A stretch of 64,000 nt of DNA, from assembly GCA_002914845.1 (NCBI GenBank), contig JXTC01000004.1, positions 199,693-263,692 of the forward strand, read 5' to 3'. The notes under the pieces were generated by a model, which ran no database searches, was not told the DNA's origin, and worked only from the letters and a program-made list of their open reading frames with translations. Origin of the DNA: Trema orientale (taxonomy: Eukaryota; Streptophyta; Magnoliopsida; Rosales; Cannabaceae). Each line of letters starts with the position of its first letter. Position 1 is the first letter of the stretch. This document shows positions 1 to 12,015 of this stretch, one piece after another. The position numbers were made by a program, and so were the translations under genes.

Positions 1-163
1 ATTTGTCCAAGTTTCCTTTCTTATTCCTCTATTTCTTTCTTCAATGTTAAATTACCAAGCTCATTAGTTATTCTCATGTATCAATAGTACAAAATATTTT
101 CTCTCCCATTCCTCAATTTCTTTCTTCAGTGTTAAACTATCAAGCTCATTTTAACAAGCTCAT
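1..163. repeat. Direct repeat, copy 1 of a 163-bp unit
   Basis: This stretch recurs at 1043-1205 with a single difference that I can see (c/g in the 'accaagctc' segment). It is rich in pyrimidines and contains an internal sub-repeat, with 'tcattagttattctc' and 'caatagtacaaaat' appearing twice per copy region. The match stops at the isolated N at 164. Copy 2 continues with further repeat sequence, whereas copy 1 jumps to unrelated AT-rich DNA. No coding potential is visible. Confidence 0.85.
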
Positions 164-1042
164 NTTATATTCCAAAAAAATATTTAGGGAGCTGTTATAT
201 TACAAATTTTGGATTTTAGATCTATCATATATAAAGTTCCCGATCTTTAATTCATATAGAATAGGTATTTTTCAGGTTGAGGAAATTAGACATTGTACGG
301 TATTTTTAAACTATTATTTGAAAAATACGGTACTATTTTAAAAATACGGTGGTTTGGGTATGGTACGGTTTTAATTAGAAAAATATCATTTTAAAAAAAT
401 ATTTAGAAAAATACCATTTAAAAAAAATATTTAAAAGAGTACCATTTTTTAAAATAGTATTTAGTAATCGTTAACCAGTTTTCAGAAATTAGTAACTAGT
501 AATTAAAGGTGTTTATAGCTGGTAACCAGTAATCATTTTAAGAATAATATTTTTTTAAAATATTTTTTAAAAGTGATATTTTCTAATAAAAACAGTATAA
601 AAATTTGAAAAAAAGCTTGATCTCCATATTTTTGTAATTTTTTTGAGTTTTTATTGGTAAAAATATTAGAAACTCTTTCAGATTTAGTTTGGGCCTATTT
701 ATAAATTGGTTTTTAGATGTATATCTTTTCGGGGGTGCTTATAGCAAAATGATCGATTTGTGGGCATGTTTTAAGCAAATATTTGTTTTTCAAATACTGT
801 AGCAAGATAATGTAAAATATGATACACCCACTATAAAACCTAAGAAACTGTATGAATATAGTGTATTTTTTTTTTACTTCAAATAATTTTTTTAGTGCAA
901 ATCCTCGATATAACTTTTCTAGTGCAAACTCATTAGTGCAAACTCATTAGTTTTTTACTTCAAATAACTTTTCTAGTTCTAAATAAAGAGATAATTTTTT
1001 CAATTCTTAAAACCCCGGAAATAAATAGTCTCTCTCTCTCTA

Positions 1043-1205
1043 ATTTGTCCAAGTTTCCTTTCTTATTCCTCTATTTCTTTCTTCAATGTTAAATTACCAA
1101 GGTCATTAGTTATTCTCATGTATCAATAGTACAAAATATTTTCTCTCCCATTCCTCAATTTCTTTCTTCAGTGTTAAACTATCAAGCTCATTTTAACAAG
1201 CTCAT
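1043..1205. repeat. Direct repeat, copy 2 of the 163-bp unit
   Basis: Second copy of the unit at 1-163. It runs on into another partial sub-repeat to about 1260 ('cattagttattctcgtgtatcaatag'). The 880 bp between the copies is AT-rich, with many short 'aaaaatacggt' and 'aaaaataccat' motifs and no gene. The two copies could be the ends of a decayed element, or a short tandem array split by an assembly join. Confidence 0.8.
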
Positions 1206-2546
1206 TAGTTATTCTCGTGTATCAATAGTACAAAATGTTTCCTCTTCCATTCCTCTATTAGTTTATGAACTTTAGTTTGTATTTCTTCATAATTATTGAG
1301 CTCTTTATACATGATATTATGTATCCAAACTTAACCTAAGTTGAATCATTAAAATAGAAAATTATCGTATGCCTACATGTGATGACTGATCGTGTGCTTA
1401 CATGTGATGACTGATGAGTATTCTGATTTTATGTTAGAAATAAACTATCAGTCGATATAGAATTTACGAAATAACATGTTTTCAGTGTAAATTGCCATTA
1501 TTATTCATACAAATTAGTTGAACGTAGATGTGTGAAAATTTAATAAAAAACTTGGGGTTGCTTCTTATTTATTTTATGATTATTTACTGTAAGTCATTAG
1601 TTGCTAATTGAATACTAGTTTTATTTTTCGGGGTATAGTGAGTCGATTTTGTGGGTGAATAATTTGAATTTTGAGGTCAGACAAACTATTCATAGTAAAG
1701 GTAGATTATATGGTTAACTCAAAAAAAAAGGAAAAAAAGAAAAGGAAAAAAAAGGTAGATTATGTGGGGAAAAAAGAATAGAAAAGAAAAAAAGAAAAAG
1801 AGAGTGAAAAAAGAATTGGTACAAGGACAAGGTAGTCCCGGCTCCCGCCTAGGAGTTGGCGCCAAATGCAAATGCCAGATGCCTCCGCACACCAAGGACA
1901 CTTTGCTTCAACTAAATTTAAAACTACTTTATTTATTTATTTATTTCTTTCTTTCTTAAAGAAAAAAGCTAAATATATATTATAATAATAAGAAAACATA
2001 AAAAAAAAAACGCAAACGGAAGAATCAGCAAATGCAAGAACAAATAAAACCGCCTCAAATCGATTCATCAAATCAAATCGGAAAGTGAGAGTGAGAGTTA
2101 GAGTCAGAGTTAGAGACGAGAAACAAATAAAAGAATAAATTTTCCAGCAAAAAAAATAATAATAAAAATAAAATAAAACAATAAATAAATAAATGAATAA
2201 AAAGATTAAGTAGAGGAGAGGAGAGGGGGTCGGGGTCCACGAATGCAGCGCAGACATGCCACGTGGTAAAGCGTTATTAGTGAAGAAAGGTGGGACCCGT
2301 GAGGTTTATCCCCCTGTGCTGTGCTGTGCTGTGCTGTGCTGTGCTTGCTCTCTCCTCTTTCCTTGTGTGTCTTCTCGTTGATTCCAAATCCAAATCAAAA
2401 CAGTACTTTCTTCGGTTAATATATATCATAAAATGTGGAATCTGGACCGCGAAACCCAAACCCTTATTTAAGTTTATTTATTTTTTTCATTTCATCTTTC
2501 TCTCCTCCCCTCTCCCTCCTACCTTTGCCGCTCTAACCATACCAGA
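1206..2546. other. Intergenic DNA upstream of the PHD/GNAT gene
   Basis: No convincing gene. It holds purine-rich runs at 1720-1810, a degenerate 'gagagt/gagtta' microsatellite near 2086-2115, and a perfect pentanucleotide repeat (ctgtg)n at about 2316-2345. ORFs crossing these runs are low-complexity. The distal half probably carries the promoter of the gene that follows. Confidence 0.6.
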
Positions 2547-2548
2547 CA

Positions 2549-2558
2549 TATATATACA
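2549..2558 (+). promoter_or_regulatory. Possible TATA element of the PHD/GNAT gene
   Basis: An AT-rich 'tatatatacata' stretch lies about 560 bp before the proposed start codon. It precedes a pyrimidine-rich leader with 'ccatccatccatcc' repeats typical of plant 5'UTRs. A plausible 5'UTR intron follows: donor at 2811 (ttcag/gtagtt) and acceptor ending 2989 (gaattcag). The core-promoter assignment rests on position only. Confidence 0.3.
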
Positions 2559-2999
2559 TATTTTGCACGAAACCCTAAGCCCATCCATCCATCCATCCAT
2601 CCATATCTCTTTCTGTTCAATCACCCTCCTTTTACCGCACTCTTTTCATTCCACAATTATTTATTAATCTCAATCTCAGTCTCAGATCTGTCCAGCTTGA
2701 GTTTGGATCTTTGAACACATAACACACATATATTCTATCTTCTCTAATTTTAAGTGAAGTGGCGCTTATTTCCAATCCCATATGGATATCATGGATACCA
2801 TCAGCTTCAGGTAGTTAGGTAGGGTACCTTCAATTCCCTTTTTATTCTCTCTCTGTGCGTATATGTTTATATATATATATATATTTTAGTATTAACTTGT
2901 GTTATTATTTCTCTTTTTTTTTTTTTTCTCCTTATGTTTAGATTCTAAATAAATGGGGATATTATTAGTTTAGTTTGAGTTGAATTCAGCAGCAGATTA

Positions 3000-3251
3000 A
3001 TGGTGGTGGCGATATTCGAATTTCAAAGATAGAAGCGAATTTGGTTACGTTGAATGGTGCCTCAGTTATTGGATTTGGATTTGGATTTGGATTTGGATTT
3101 GAATTTGAACGTGGATGGAGGAAGTAGATGTAGAAGTAAAAAGACCTTGCCTGGCTCTGGATGCAGAGACGAGGAGGATGGTCATGGAGAAGGAGGAGGA
3201 GGAGGAGGAGCAAGAGGACAGAGTTTCAAATGCCAAATTGGAAGGTGGTGA
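3000..3251 (+). promoter_or_regulatory. Upstream ORFs in the PHD/GNAT gene leader
   Basis: Two AUGs precede the proposed start at 3115. The first (3000-3032) is a 10-codon ORF. If the leader intron 2811-2989 is removed, it becomes the tail of a 23-codon ORF beginning at 2782. The second (3054-3251) overlaps the main start in another frame and would encode 65 aa. Its head is a run of alternating Leu-Asp made by a (ggattt)n repeat. Such uORFs usually lower translation of the main ORF; here that is inference from position only. Confidence 0.5.
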
Positions 3252-3974
3252 TCATAAACATAATAAGCAGTTTCTCGCAGACGAATCCGATGAGTTTCCG
3301 TTTCCGAGCAAGAAGCAAGCTAGAGAAGTTTCTAATGATGATATGCGCTCGGAGGTTTCCAATCCCCTAACGTCCCCCAAAGAGGAGGACAACCTTCATT
3401 CTGCTAATTCCAGTTTTAGTTTTCAAGACATCACTAGCCAACCCCAACCCCAACCCCCACACCCCCAACAGTTGTTGCCCGACTGCGGTGAAGTCACTTC
3501 TACGTGTTCAGAGGAGACCTTGAGCTGCTGCGACGCACACCAATATCCTTCTACTCATAACCATAACCATCAATCGGACGACGAATTCACGTCCCGCGTT
3601 GTACTGGAGATTCCTCAGCATGCTGCCTTATCTGGAGTTCGCAAGATTACCTTTAAGTTTAGCAAGAAAAGGCAGCAGCCTGAGCCTGAGCCTGAGCCAC
3701 TAAGTAATGGCTTTCATAATCTCTCTTCATATGGGTATGAAGATCAGCTGCCCGCACACTACTCCTCCTCTCCTATGCTTCTTCATGCAGATATACACTT
3801 CCCACACCGCAAACCGTACTCCGCCGAAACCACCAATTTTCATCTGGAATCCAAAATGCCTAACAAGGTGGTAGTACCAACCACCTACCCTTCCAATGTC
3901 AAGAAGCTTTTATCAACCGGTATTCTTGATGGAGCTCGTGTCAAGTATGTTTCTACCTCCTCCCAGGTTCGTAN

Positions 3975-4009
<35 letters not shown>

Positions 4010-7000
4010 GTGAATAAGAAGGTTGGTATTGTTCTATATTTGTGATTTCATCTTGTGTTTATCGTCATTTACTTACTGATTAGCAGAAACAGCTAGAGGG
4101 GATTATAAGTGGTGGTGGTTATTTGTGTGGTTGTTCCCTGTGCGACTTCACCCGGGTAAGTCACCACGCTGTATTTGTTCAATAGCTGTCTGTGTTACTC
4201 TTTGGACTTGTATTCCTGATGCCTGAGTCATTCCATGTTATTAACAGGTACTCAGTGCCTACGAGTTTGAGCAGCATGCGGGTGTAAAGACTCGCCATCC
4301 TAATAATCACATTTTCTTGGAGAACGGAAGGCCGATTTATAGCATCATTCAAGAACTGAAGACTGCACCACTCAGCTTACTCGATCAAGTGATAAGGGAC
4401 ATAGCTGGTTCTTCTGTCAATGAGGAGTACTTCAGCATCTGGAAATGTACTGTTCATCTTTCTATTGCTTTACCACATTATTGCTATTATCATCCAACTT
4501 TGGTTGAAGGGAGAGACTGTGTTTGTAAACTAGAAAATGAATGCTTTTAACCATTTTTTTTTTTTTTTTTCCGTTCCTATCTTTTAATATGTGTAAATTT
4601 TTCAAATGGTGCAGCGACTCTTCACCAGATGGATGGAATTGCTGAAGTGGGTAAAAGGCATTCCCTGAATCTTCCCAGATTGCCTCCTTCACTTGTAGGG
4701 TAAATAGATACACTCCCTTGATGATTTCTTTCTCTCACTTGTAGTTGTTTTTATCCTTTTCTGTTTTATTTCTGTTCTGAAAACCAAGACCGATAGTTCA
4801 GATGAGAAAATTCTTAAAAAACAATACAGCAGGTGTTTCTAATATCTATGCTTTTTCTGTTTTTATTGTAATTTTGCAAAATCCTTTATTTGTGTACATA
4901 TTTTTCTAATCAATCAACCACAAAGAAGGTGAATGAATCAGAATTCAGAACTAATTACTTATTGTGGGGGGGAAAAAAATTGCAGCTGCTCTGTTCCAGC
5001 TTTAGAAGAAAGTGTTAGTCCTGCTTCATGTTCCTTTACCCACGGTAACTTCAAACGACCAACTTATGTAGAGACAACGGAAGAGCAGAAATGCATAATG
5101 AATAAGTTCGTTCTCTCTCCCCTTAGTGCAAGCTTGTATATGTGCATGTATGAAACTATAATGTTCTAGAATTTTATTGAAACTGTACTCCATGTTCAGA
5201 TCAAGCTTCTTTGCTTCTAAGTCCGTAGTGCAACAAAAGAAAACTGCTGAAGGTGGCACTAGGAGAAGGTAGTGCTCCCCAACTTGTCCCTACCTTACTT
5301 GTTATTTTGCTTCTTTCTTTTATCAATTGTTGATTCAGTCGTGCAAGTTTTAGCTTTAACTGGGATTTTGGAAATGTGTTTGCAGGGATAATGATCTTCA
5401 CCGGTTACTCTTCATGCCAAATGGACTTCCAGATGGTGCCGAGTTGGCATACTTTGTAAAGGGACAGGTAATTTTCTTGTGTCTTTGTTTTAGTAAGTTC
5501 AGCTGATTCTGGGTTTTATGAGCTGGTGGCTGTAATTAATGTTTGATTTGTCTGAATTTTAATGTTCCAGAGGATACTTGGTGGCTACAAGCAGGGGAAT
5601 GGTATAGTTTGTAATTGCTGTAACAAAGAGGTTATGTTTTTGACTCAGACAGATGATATCAAATATGATTTCTGCATTTGATCCATCTAAATTTGTCTCT
5701 GACATCAGTAGCGTAATATCTGTATGCGAGCAGGTTAGTCCTTCCCAGTTTGAAGCTCATGCTGGAATGGCTGCTAGGCGTCAACCGTGAGTAGTCTTTA
5801 TCTTGTGTTTAGGTTCTTACTAAGAAGTTTAACATGTCATGTTGAGTTGTTTGGTACTTTTGCAGCTACCGTCACATTTATACGTCCAATGGATTGACAC
5901 TTCATGATATAGCAATTTCATTGGCTAATGGGCAAAACCTTACCACCGGTGACAGCGACGACATGTGTGCAGTATGTGGAGATGGAGGCGATCTGATTTT
6001 TTGCCATGGATGCCCTCGAGCTTTTCATGCAGGTGAAATTGTGTTTTTGATTGTTTTCATTGATTTCTTCTTGAATTGGTTCATTTTAGATATGAATGCT
6101 AAATTTTAATATATAGTCGTATCAGGATTTGTACCTTTTCTCCTTACATTGTTCTAGCGATTTATGTAACATGAATCTTATTTTTCTTTGTATAGCTGAT
6201 TTTTCTTTTTGTTTTTTTGTTATAGCGAGTCTGTCTTGTTTCATTTGGTCCATGTTGTCCCGGTTGTGCAATACCCTGACCCTAGTGGATGTAGTCGTGA
6301 CATTTGGAATGTCAGAATGTGCATAATATATGTTGGCTCCTTGTTATCCTTTCACAGAGTTTTGGTTGGACTAACCAAGTTAATTAGTTGGTCTAAACTC
6401 CAATGGTTGCTTTTTTGCAGCTTGCTTGGACTCACCTTTGGTTCCACAACATGATTGGCATTGTCCAAATTGTAAAGATAAGTGCGATCCTGGTAGAAAG
6501 ACTGCTAGTGGAGAACCTTCCAGCATTTCGAGACCAATTGTAATTAGGTTGACACGAGTTGTTAAGGCACCTGAAATGGAAATTGGTGGTTGTGTTGTTT
6601 GCAGGTTAGTTGCTCTTTGTTTTAAGAAAAAAATATCTTTTTGAGAAATTTGATTGGCATAAATTAACTGTTTTAGGTGGAAAAAGGACAAGTTATTCAT
6701 GTCCTGGAAAACAAAACATTAGCAGTAATGCATTTAAGCTTATGGTCCCATGCTCAACATAAGGTTTTTGACTAATAGAGATATTTCCAGCATAGAAGAT
6801 CTAAATTTGCTTAGTGTTGTAAATGCTTCTTTTGTTAGGCCATTATTCTTGTCAAATGCTTTCTGTTATGTTGTTTGACTATGTACTATCCTTCTATTTT
6901 TCATTTGTTAACAGTTTCATTTTTCTTATCAGGGGCCATGATTTCAGTGCAGCTAAATTTGATGAGCGAACAGTTATGCTGTGTGACCAAGTATGTATTG

Positions 7001-9282
7001 CGTGTTGTTTCTTCATCAAAGATGCATGCATTGCCTTGTCGTCTTCCTTTGCAAGATGGTTTAATATTAATCTTAACTTATGTTTCAGTGTGAGAAGGAA
7101 TTTCACGTTGGTTGCTTGCGTAGCAGTGGATTGTGTGATTTGAAAGTAAGTTTGAAATGTTGGAAAGTTTACACTTGTGCAACTTGTTTATTTATTAATT
7201 TCTTTTTTGTATATTACTGCAGGAACTCCCAAAGGACAAGTGGTTTTGCTGTGATGATTGCAGTAGGATTCATTTGGCTTTACAGAATTCAGTATCAGTT
7301 GGTGCTGAGATTGTTCCAGCTTCATTGTCACATGTGATACTTAGGAAGCAAGCAAATAAAGGATTGTTTATTGATGGAGCAGAACATGATATTCAGTGGC
7401 GAATTTTAAGTGGAAAAAGTCGTTATCCAGAACATCTACCCTTTCTTTCAAGGTCTGCTGCAATTTTCAGAGTAAGTAATTGTTGTACCAGGTTTTGTAC
7501 TCATTTCAATGCTTATATGAAGGGCTAGCTATGGTGCTGAAGAAATGCCGGGAATCTAATGCTTATTTGTGTTTTGTTATTCACTCAATTGCTTCTGCTT
7601 ATTAACTCTGGTTTTTTACATGAACCTTATCTTATATCAACTTTAATCTTTCACTTGTTTGCTTGAATCTTTGTAATCTTATATTTGGTGGTTGTATTTT
7701 ATTATGGATGCCAAACCAAGTGATAAGGTTGATAAAACATTGGAGCCAGGTGAACTATTGAAAGAAGTAGGTTTTACGAACCTTGTTTTGGTGAAGAAAA
7801 TAATACTTACCCCCCTTGAGAGCCTCAGACAATTCATATTTTCAAGGTTTTATGTGATTTTTACCATGGAAACAGAGTTTATTAATTTAAGATTATATGC
7901 TCTTTGTTAATTGAATTTGGCAGCAAATAACATTTGTTTTAACCCTGGTTGGGATGATCAACTTTAACAGTAGAGAGATTTATATATGTTCTTTGGTTTG
8001 TCCTCTAACAGTAGAGAGATTTATATATATTCTTTAATTTGACCTCTTTCCATGATTGTGACGTTATTCGTTTGGACAGTCAAGATTAATTTCCATGTTT
8101 GTTGTTTATATGCCATAGGTTTCTGTTGTTGCCTGTGAACTTGAATATACTTTCCATAGCTTTCACAACTATCATCTAATTGTGTCCCTTCTACTTCACA
8201 GGAGTGTTTTGATCCTATTGTAGCAAAATCTGGTCGTGATTTGATTCCTGTTATGGTCTATGGGTAAGTTAGCCTTTAAGTTTGTGCTTTTGTAAGACTT
8301 ATCTGCAGATAAAGGTTGAGCAGCGTCTTTAATTTATGATTCCTAAAAGGATGTTAAGTGATAGAATTCTGCATACAAGAGCTTATCATGATAATTCGTT
8401 TCCCTTGGTCTTGTTAAATTTCAATGTTTAGTAACCTGTCTTCTTTTAACTTGGAATTTTGCAGAAGAAATATTTCTGGTCAAGAGTTTGGAGGAATGTA
8501 CTGTGTAGTTTTAATTGTAAGGTATGCCCTTTTTGGGTTAACATAAATTAGGATGTTTGGGTTCTTTATTTAATTATTCTGTTCATTTGACTATAATGCT
8601 ACCTGAGTTTGTCACGCTACTATAACTATCTTTCTTCCAATGCATCCTCAGGTCTGTTGTTGTATCAGCTGGTCTTCTTAGGATTTTTGGTCGTGAGGTT
8701 GCTGAGCTTCCAATTGTGGCTACAAGTAGAGAACACCAAGGAAAAGTATGAAACTCAATTTAAACAGCCTATTCATCTGTTAAAACTTCTAACTTACATT
8801 TTCTTTTGGAACCTGGAAATTTAACTTCATTTTTATGTGGGTTGTCTAGGGTTATTTCCAAGCCTTATTTTCGTGTATAGAGAAATTGTTGTGCTCCCTG
8901 AATGTGGAAAATATTGTGCTTCCTGCTGCTGAGGAAGCAGAGTCAATCTGGACAAAGAAGTTTGGCTTCACAAAGATGAGTGATGAGCGAGTAAGTGGTT
9001 TTAGTAGTAGTAGTAGCATTGTTCCTGATGGAATGTTGTGTTGAGATTATTGAATCTGAGTCTAATAGTATAGTAGTCCGAATATATATTTTCCTAGTAA
9101 ATGACTTGGCTTGATCTAAATTTGATGTTGAGCAGCCAGCTAATAAGAAACTAAATACTGATGATTGGGTTTATATTGGTTGCAATTGTCAGTTGTCCAA
9201 GTATATGAGAGAGGTGCAGTTGACAATTTTTAAGGGAACATCCATGCTGGAAAAGGCAGTGCAGCCGCTGATAACCGACTAG
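3115..9282 (+). CDS. Tify/TPL-binding domain, double PHD finger, GNAT acetyltransferase-like protein
   Basis: Nineteen coding exons joining in one frame (934 aa): 3115-3966, 4087-4155, 4248-4446, 4615-4699, 4986-5105, 5200-5268, 5386-5467, 5571-5630, 5734-5786, 5866-6032, 6421-6604, 6933-6990, 7089-7145, 7223-7471, 8202-8263, 8465-8521, 8652-8745, 8850-8990, 9136-9282. An acidic, low-complexity N-terminus leads to a TPL-binding (Jas/Tify-like) domain at about 261-373, with the CGCSLCDF cysteine cluster. A second half-copy follows at about 480-560 (GIVCNCCNKE, FEAHAGMAARRQP). PHD finger 1 spans about 564-606 (CAVCGDGGDLIFC...HCPNC) and PHD finger 2 about 643-698. The GNAT fold spans about 769-890, with the acetyl-CoA loop REHQGKGYF. 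This layout matches the plant family that includes Arabidopsis IDM1/ROS4, nuclear proteins that read histone tails and acetylate histone H3. It looks closer to the shorter IDM1-like paralogues (for example At2g36720) than to IDM1, judged by length and recall. Acceptor 4083/4086 is a NAGNAG site, so one Gln may be optional. Intron 1 begins beside an isolated N and a poly-T run. Confidence 0.9.
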
Positions 9283-10486
9283 CTTCTTGTTTTAAGCTTT
9301 TCAGCCATTTTTTAGTTGTTTTCCTGCTTGTGAATTGTTATACCTCTTTCCTGTAATATTGCATCTTCTTCTTTCTTTTCTTTTTATTTTTTATTTTTTA
9401 TATTTTCATTCGGGCAAGCGGTCAGCATAAGATTTGGGGGATTGTTCAGTGGATGGACAAACCAGAATGGGAGTGGAATGTAGTAGTAGCGTTAGCCTTG
9501 TAGAAGAAGAGGACGTGTGTGTAAAAAGAGGAGATGAAAGCGGTGCATGCTGACTTTTTATAATGCATGCTCGAGCAAAGGATATTATTATTTCGATTAC
9601 AGTTCATGTTAACGTAGATCAAATAATGTACGATAAATAATACATTGTTGTTTTGGATAAAACAATGTAACGTTTTTGAGTGCTACACTGCAATGGAATC
9701 TGGATAAAGAGGAAGAAACATTCTATTTCACTTGTTGGTCATATGATGTGGATACTTTGTTTCTTTTTTACTTGAGGTAGAGCACTATCGGTGTTAATAG
9801 TTATACATAAGACATGGATGGATGGAGCTATGTCCAGATTCGAGAGCTTGGAGACTGGTTTACATACACGCCTCCTCGCCTAGCTTTTCAGGCGTTACGT
9901 TGCCCCAGTTTTTTCTCGTCTCGACTGTTGCTATATCCCTTCCCCTTGATTGTATTGTACGTGGATTGTATTTCTGGTAACAAACTGAAAAATATGAATT
10001 CGTTTCGTTATCATAATTTAACAAAGAAATAAACCTCATTTTTTTTTTCTGTTCTCATTGTCTTCTGTCTTCACAATTGGTTCAAGACTTTTTTTATGGG
10101 TCCGTTCCAAAAATAATCTGTAAATTCCTTTATTGGATATCTCATCCGGCTTCTTAGCCAGATGGCCGAACTTCTTAAGTTCAAGTTTAAGAATTGGGTG
10201 TTTTTCTAACATTATTGAAAAAACGACTGAATTTATTATTAAAAAAATGCAATTATAACCGCGCTAATAAGAAAAGCTAAAATTTAAGTTAGTTTTGAAT
10301 ATTTATATCAGCTTGTTAGTTTATGAGAAAACTTATTGTATATTGATAGACAATATATAATTTGATATACTAATTTTGCAAAAAAATATTACAAAAACAG
10401 ACATTTATTCAACATGTCAAAAAGAAGGGCTATTTCTTAAAATAAGGTGGAAAAAAATGGATATTTGTTAATTAAAAAAAAAAAAC
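9283..10486. other. 3'UTR and intergenic DNA after the PHD/GNAT gene
   Basis: The first few hundred bases are T-rich and likely 3'UTR. No ORF here resembles a protein. From about 10200 the DNA becomes very AT-rich, with short poly-A runs. Confidence 0.6.
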
Positions 10487-10723
10487 CTTAAAGTATTACC
10501 TTTTTGTAATTTAAATTATATCTTTTAGCTTGTGTAAAATTATACATCTATATTTTAAATTTCTGCAAATTTATATTTTTTGACTATTAAACATAACTTA
10601 AAATGGTTACCACAAATTATTCAATTTGTACAAAAGGTTTAAATTTACATAAATTTGAAATGTGTGGGTATAATTTTACACAAATTAAAAAAATATGGTT
10701 TAAATTATAGAAAGACTATACTT
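10487..10723. mobile_element. MITE-like element with long imperfect terminal inverted repeats
   Basis: The left arm (about 10487-10570) and the reverse complement of the right arm (about 10640-10723) align over roughly 75-80 bp with mismatches. Shared blocks include 'tgtgtaaaattata', 'aagtat...cttt...taattt' and 'gtaaattta'. The insert between them is short and non-coding. This is the form of a non-autonomous hairpin (MITE/foldback) element. I could not identify a target-site duplication or a family. Confidence 0.6.
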
Positions 10724-10752
10724 GGACGTAGTTTTGTTGCAATTATCCCTTG

Positions 10753-10761
10753 TTATAAATA
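10753..10761 (+). promoter_or_regulatory. Possible TATA box of the RRM gene
   Basis: 'ttataaata' lies about 390 bp before the start codon of the RRM gene. The leader that follows contains an A-rich segment and a 'gcagagcagagcagag' repeat just before the ATG. Support is positional only. Confidence 0.3.
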
Positions 10762-11147
10762 CTCTCAACATGGGGTTAAGACTGTTGGGGGTACCCATAT
10801 TGTTATTTTGTTGGGCTGTAGGTTGAAAAAGAAATTAAAAATAAGAATAAAAATAAATAAAATAATAAAAGGAATACTAGAAGAAAAAGATATTACAAAT
10901 TGCTTCCAGCAAAAGAAAAGAGAAGAAATAAATAAATAAAAAGATACTAGAAGGTTCTAACGAGAGTTGGAGTTGAAAAGTGTAGAGAGAAGGAAGGACT
11001 TGTTAGGGTTTTAGGTAAAAGCTGAAAATATAAATGCCAAAGAAAGGGTTTGGGGGTTTATGGAGTAAAGCAGAGCAGAGCAGAGCAGAGGCACATTTCA
11101 ATCCATTTTTTAAATCGAAAGAGTATTTGAGAAGAGAAGAGAAGAGA

Positions 11148-12015
11148 ATGGCATTCTTGTCTAGCTTTGGAGGCGTTCTGCGGGTATCTTCTTCAATGAG
11201 TTTGGTGGGTGCAATTCGTCACAGCTCTACTCTCACTTCTCCAAAACTCTTCATCAGTGGTAAGACTAAGCACACACCTCTCTTCATTCTTCATTCTTCC
11301 TTGTTTTATTAATCAATTATTATTAGACTCGTCGGTCGGTCGGTCTAATTTAGGGGATTTATTGGATTGGATCAATCAAATTATTAGTTTTGTATGTTTT
11401 AAATCTCATTCTCAGCTATATATTATATATGTATAATGCGTTTACGTGGTTAGAATTTCTTATGGATCCACTTTAACTTAAATTGGTATTCCCTGTATTG
11501 TATTGTATTTGTATTATTGTATTTGTATATGACAACTATCTGAATGAACACGTACTACATGCGTATGTAACAGGACTGTCAAGATTAACCACAGATGAAA
11601 AGCTTAAAGAGGCGTTTTCTCCTTTTGGCCACATTGTTGATGGTAAAACCATAACAAACCCACCTGCATGTATATATATATATATATATATGTCATAACT
11701 ACTAGTAGTTACTAATTACTAGTACTAGTACTGACTTACTGTGTGGCTGCTTTGGCTTTGGTTGCAGCCAAGGTTGTGACTGATAGGGCCTCCGGAAGAT
11801 CAAAGGGATTTGGTTTCGTCACATATGCTACCATTGAAGAAGCTGAGAATGCTAAACAGGGAATGAACGCCAAGTTCTTGGATGGGTGGGTTATTTTTGT
11901 GGATCCAGCCAAACCCAGGGAACCTAGACCCCCACCTCCACCACCACCACCACCACAATCACACCCATCTGAAACCGGTTTCACATCAAACAAGACTATT
12001 GGATGGTGTGGATGA
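11148..12015 (+). CDS. Small RNA-binding (RRM) protein, probably mitochondrial
   Basis: Three exons (11148-11259, 11574-11642, 11768-12015) give 142 aa. The N-terminal 30 or so residues are rich in Ser, Arg and Leu and lack acidic residues, which fits a mitochondrial presequence. One RRM follows at about 34-111, with RNP2-like LFISGL and RNP1-like SKGFGFVTY. The tail has a run of nine prolines and no Gly-rich region. The family is the short plant RRM proteins (organelle RRM/ORRM-like and mitochondrial GR-RBP-like) that bind organelle transcripts in RNA editing or stability. The exact subfamily is not clear. The start is the first ATG in frame with the presequence. An ATG at 11034 in another frame would give a 92-aa uORF-like reading that overlaps the start. 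A chloroplast destination is the alternative. Confidence 0.85.

Noticed and set aside
2290-2667. 125-codon plus-strand ORF
   Set aside because: Built on the (ctgtg)n repeat and pyrimidine leader. No domain and no splice signals support it.
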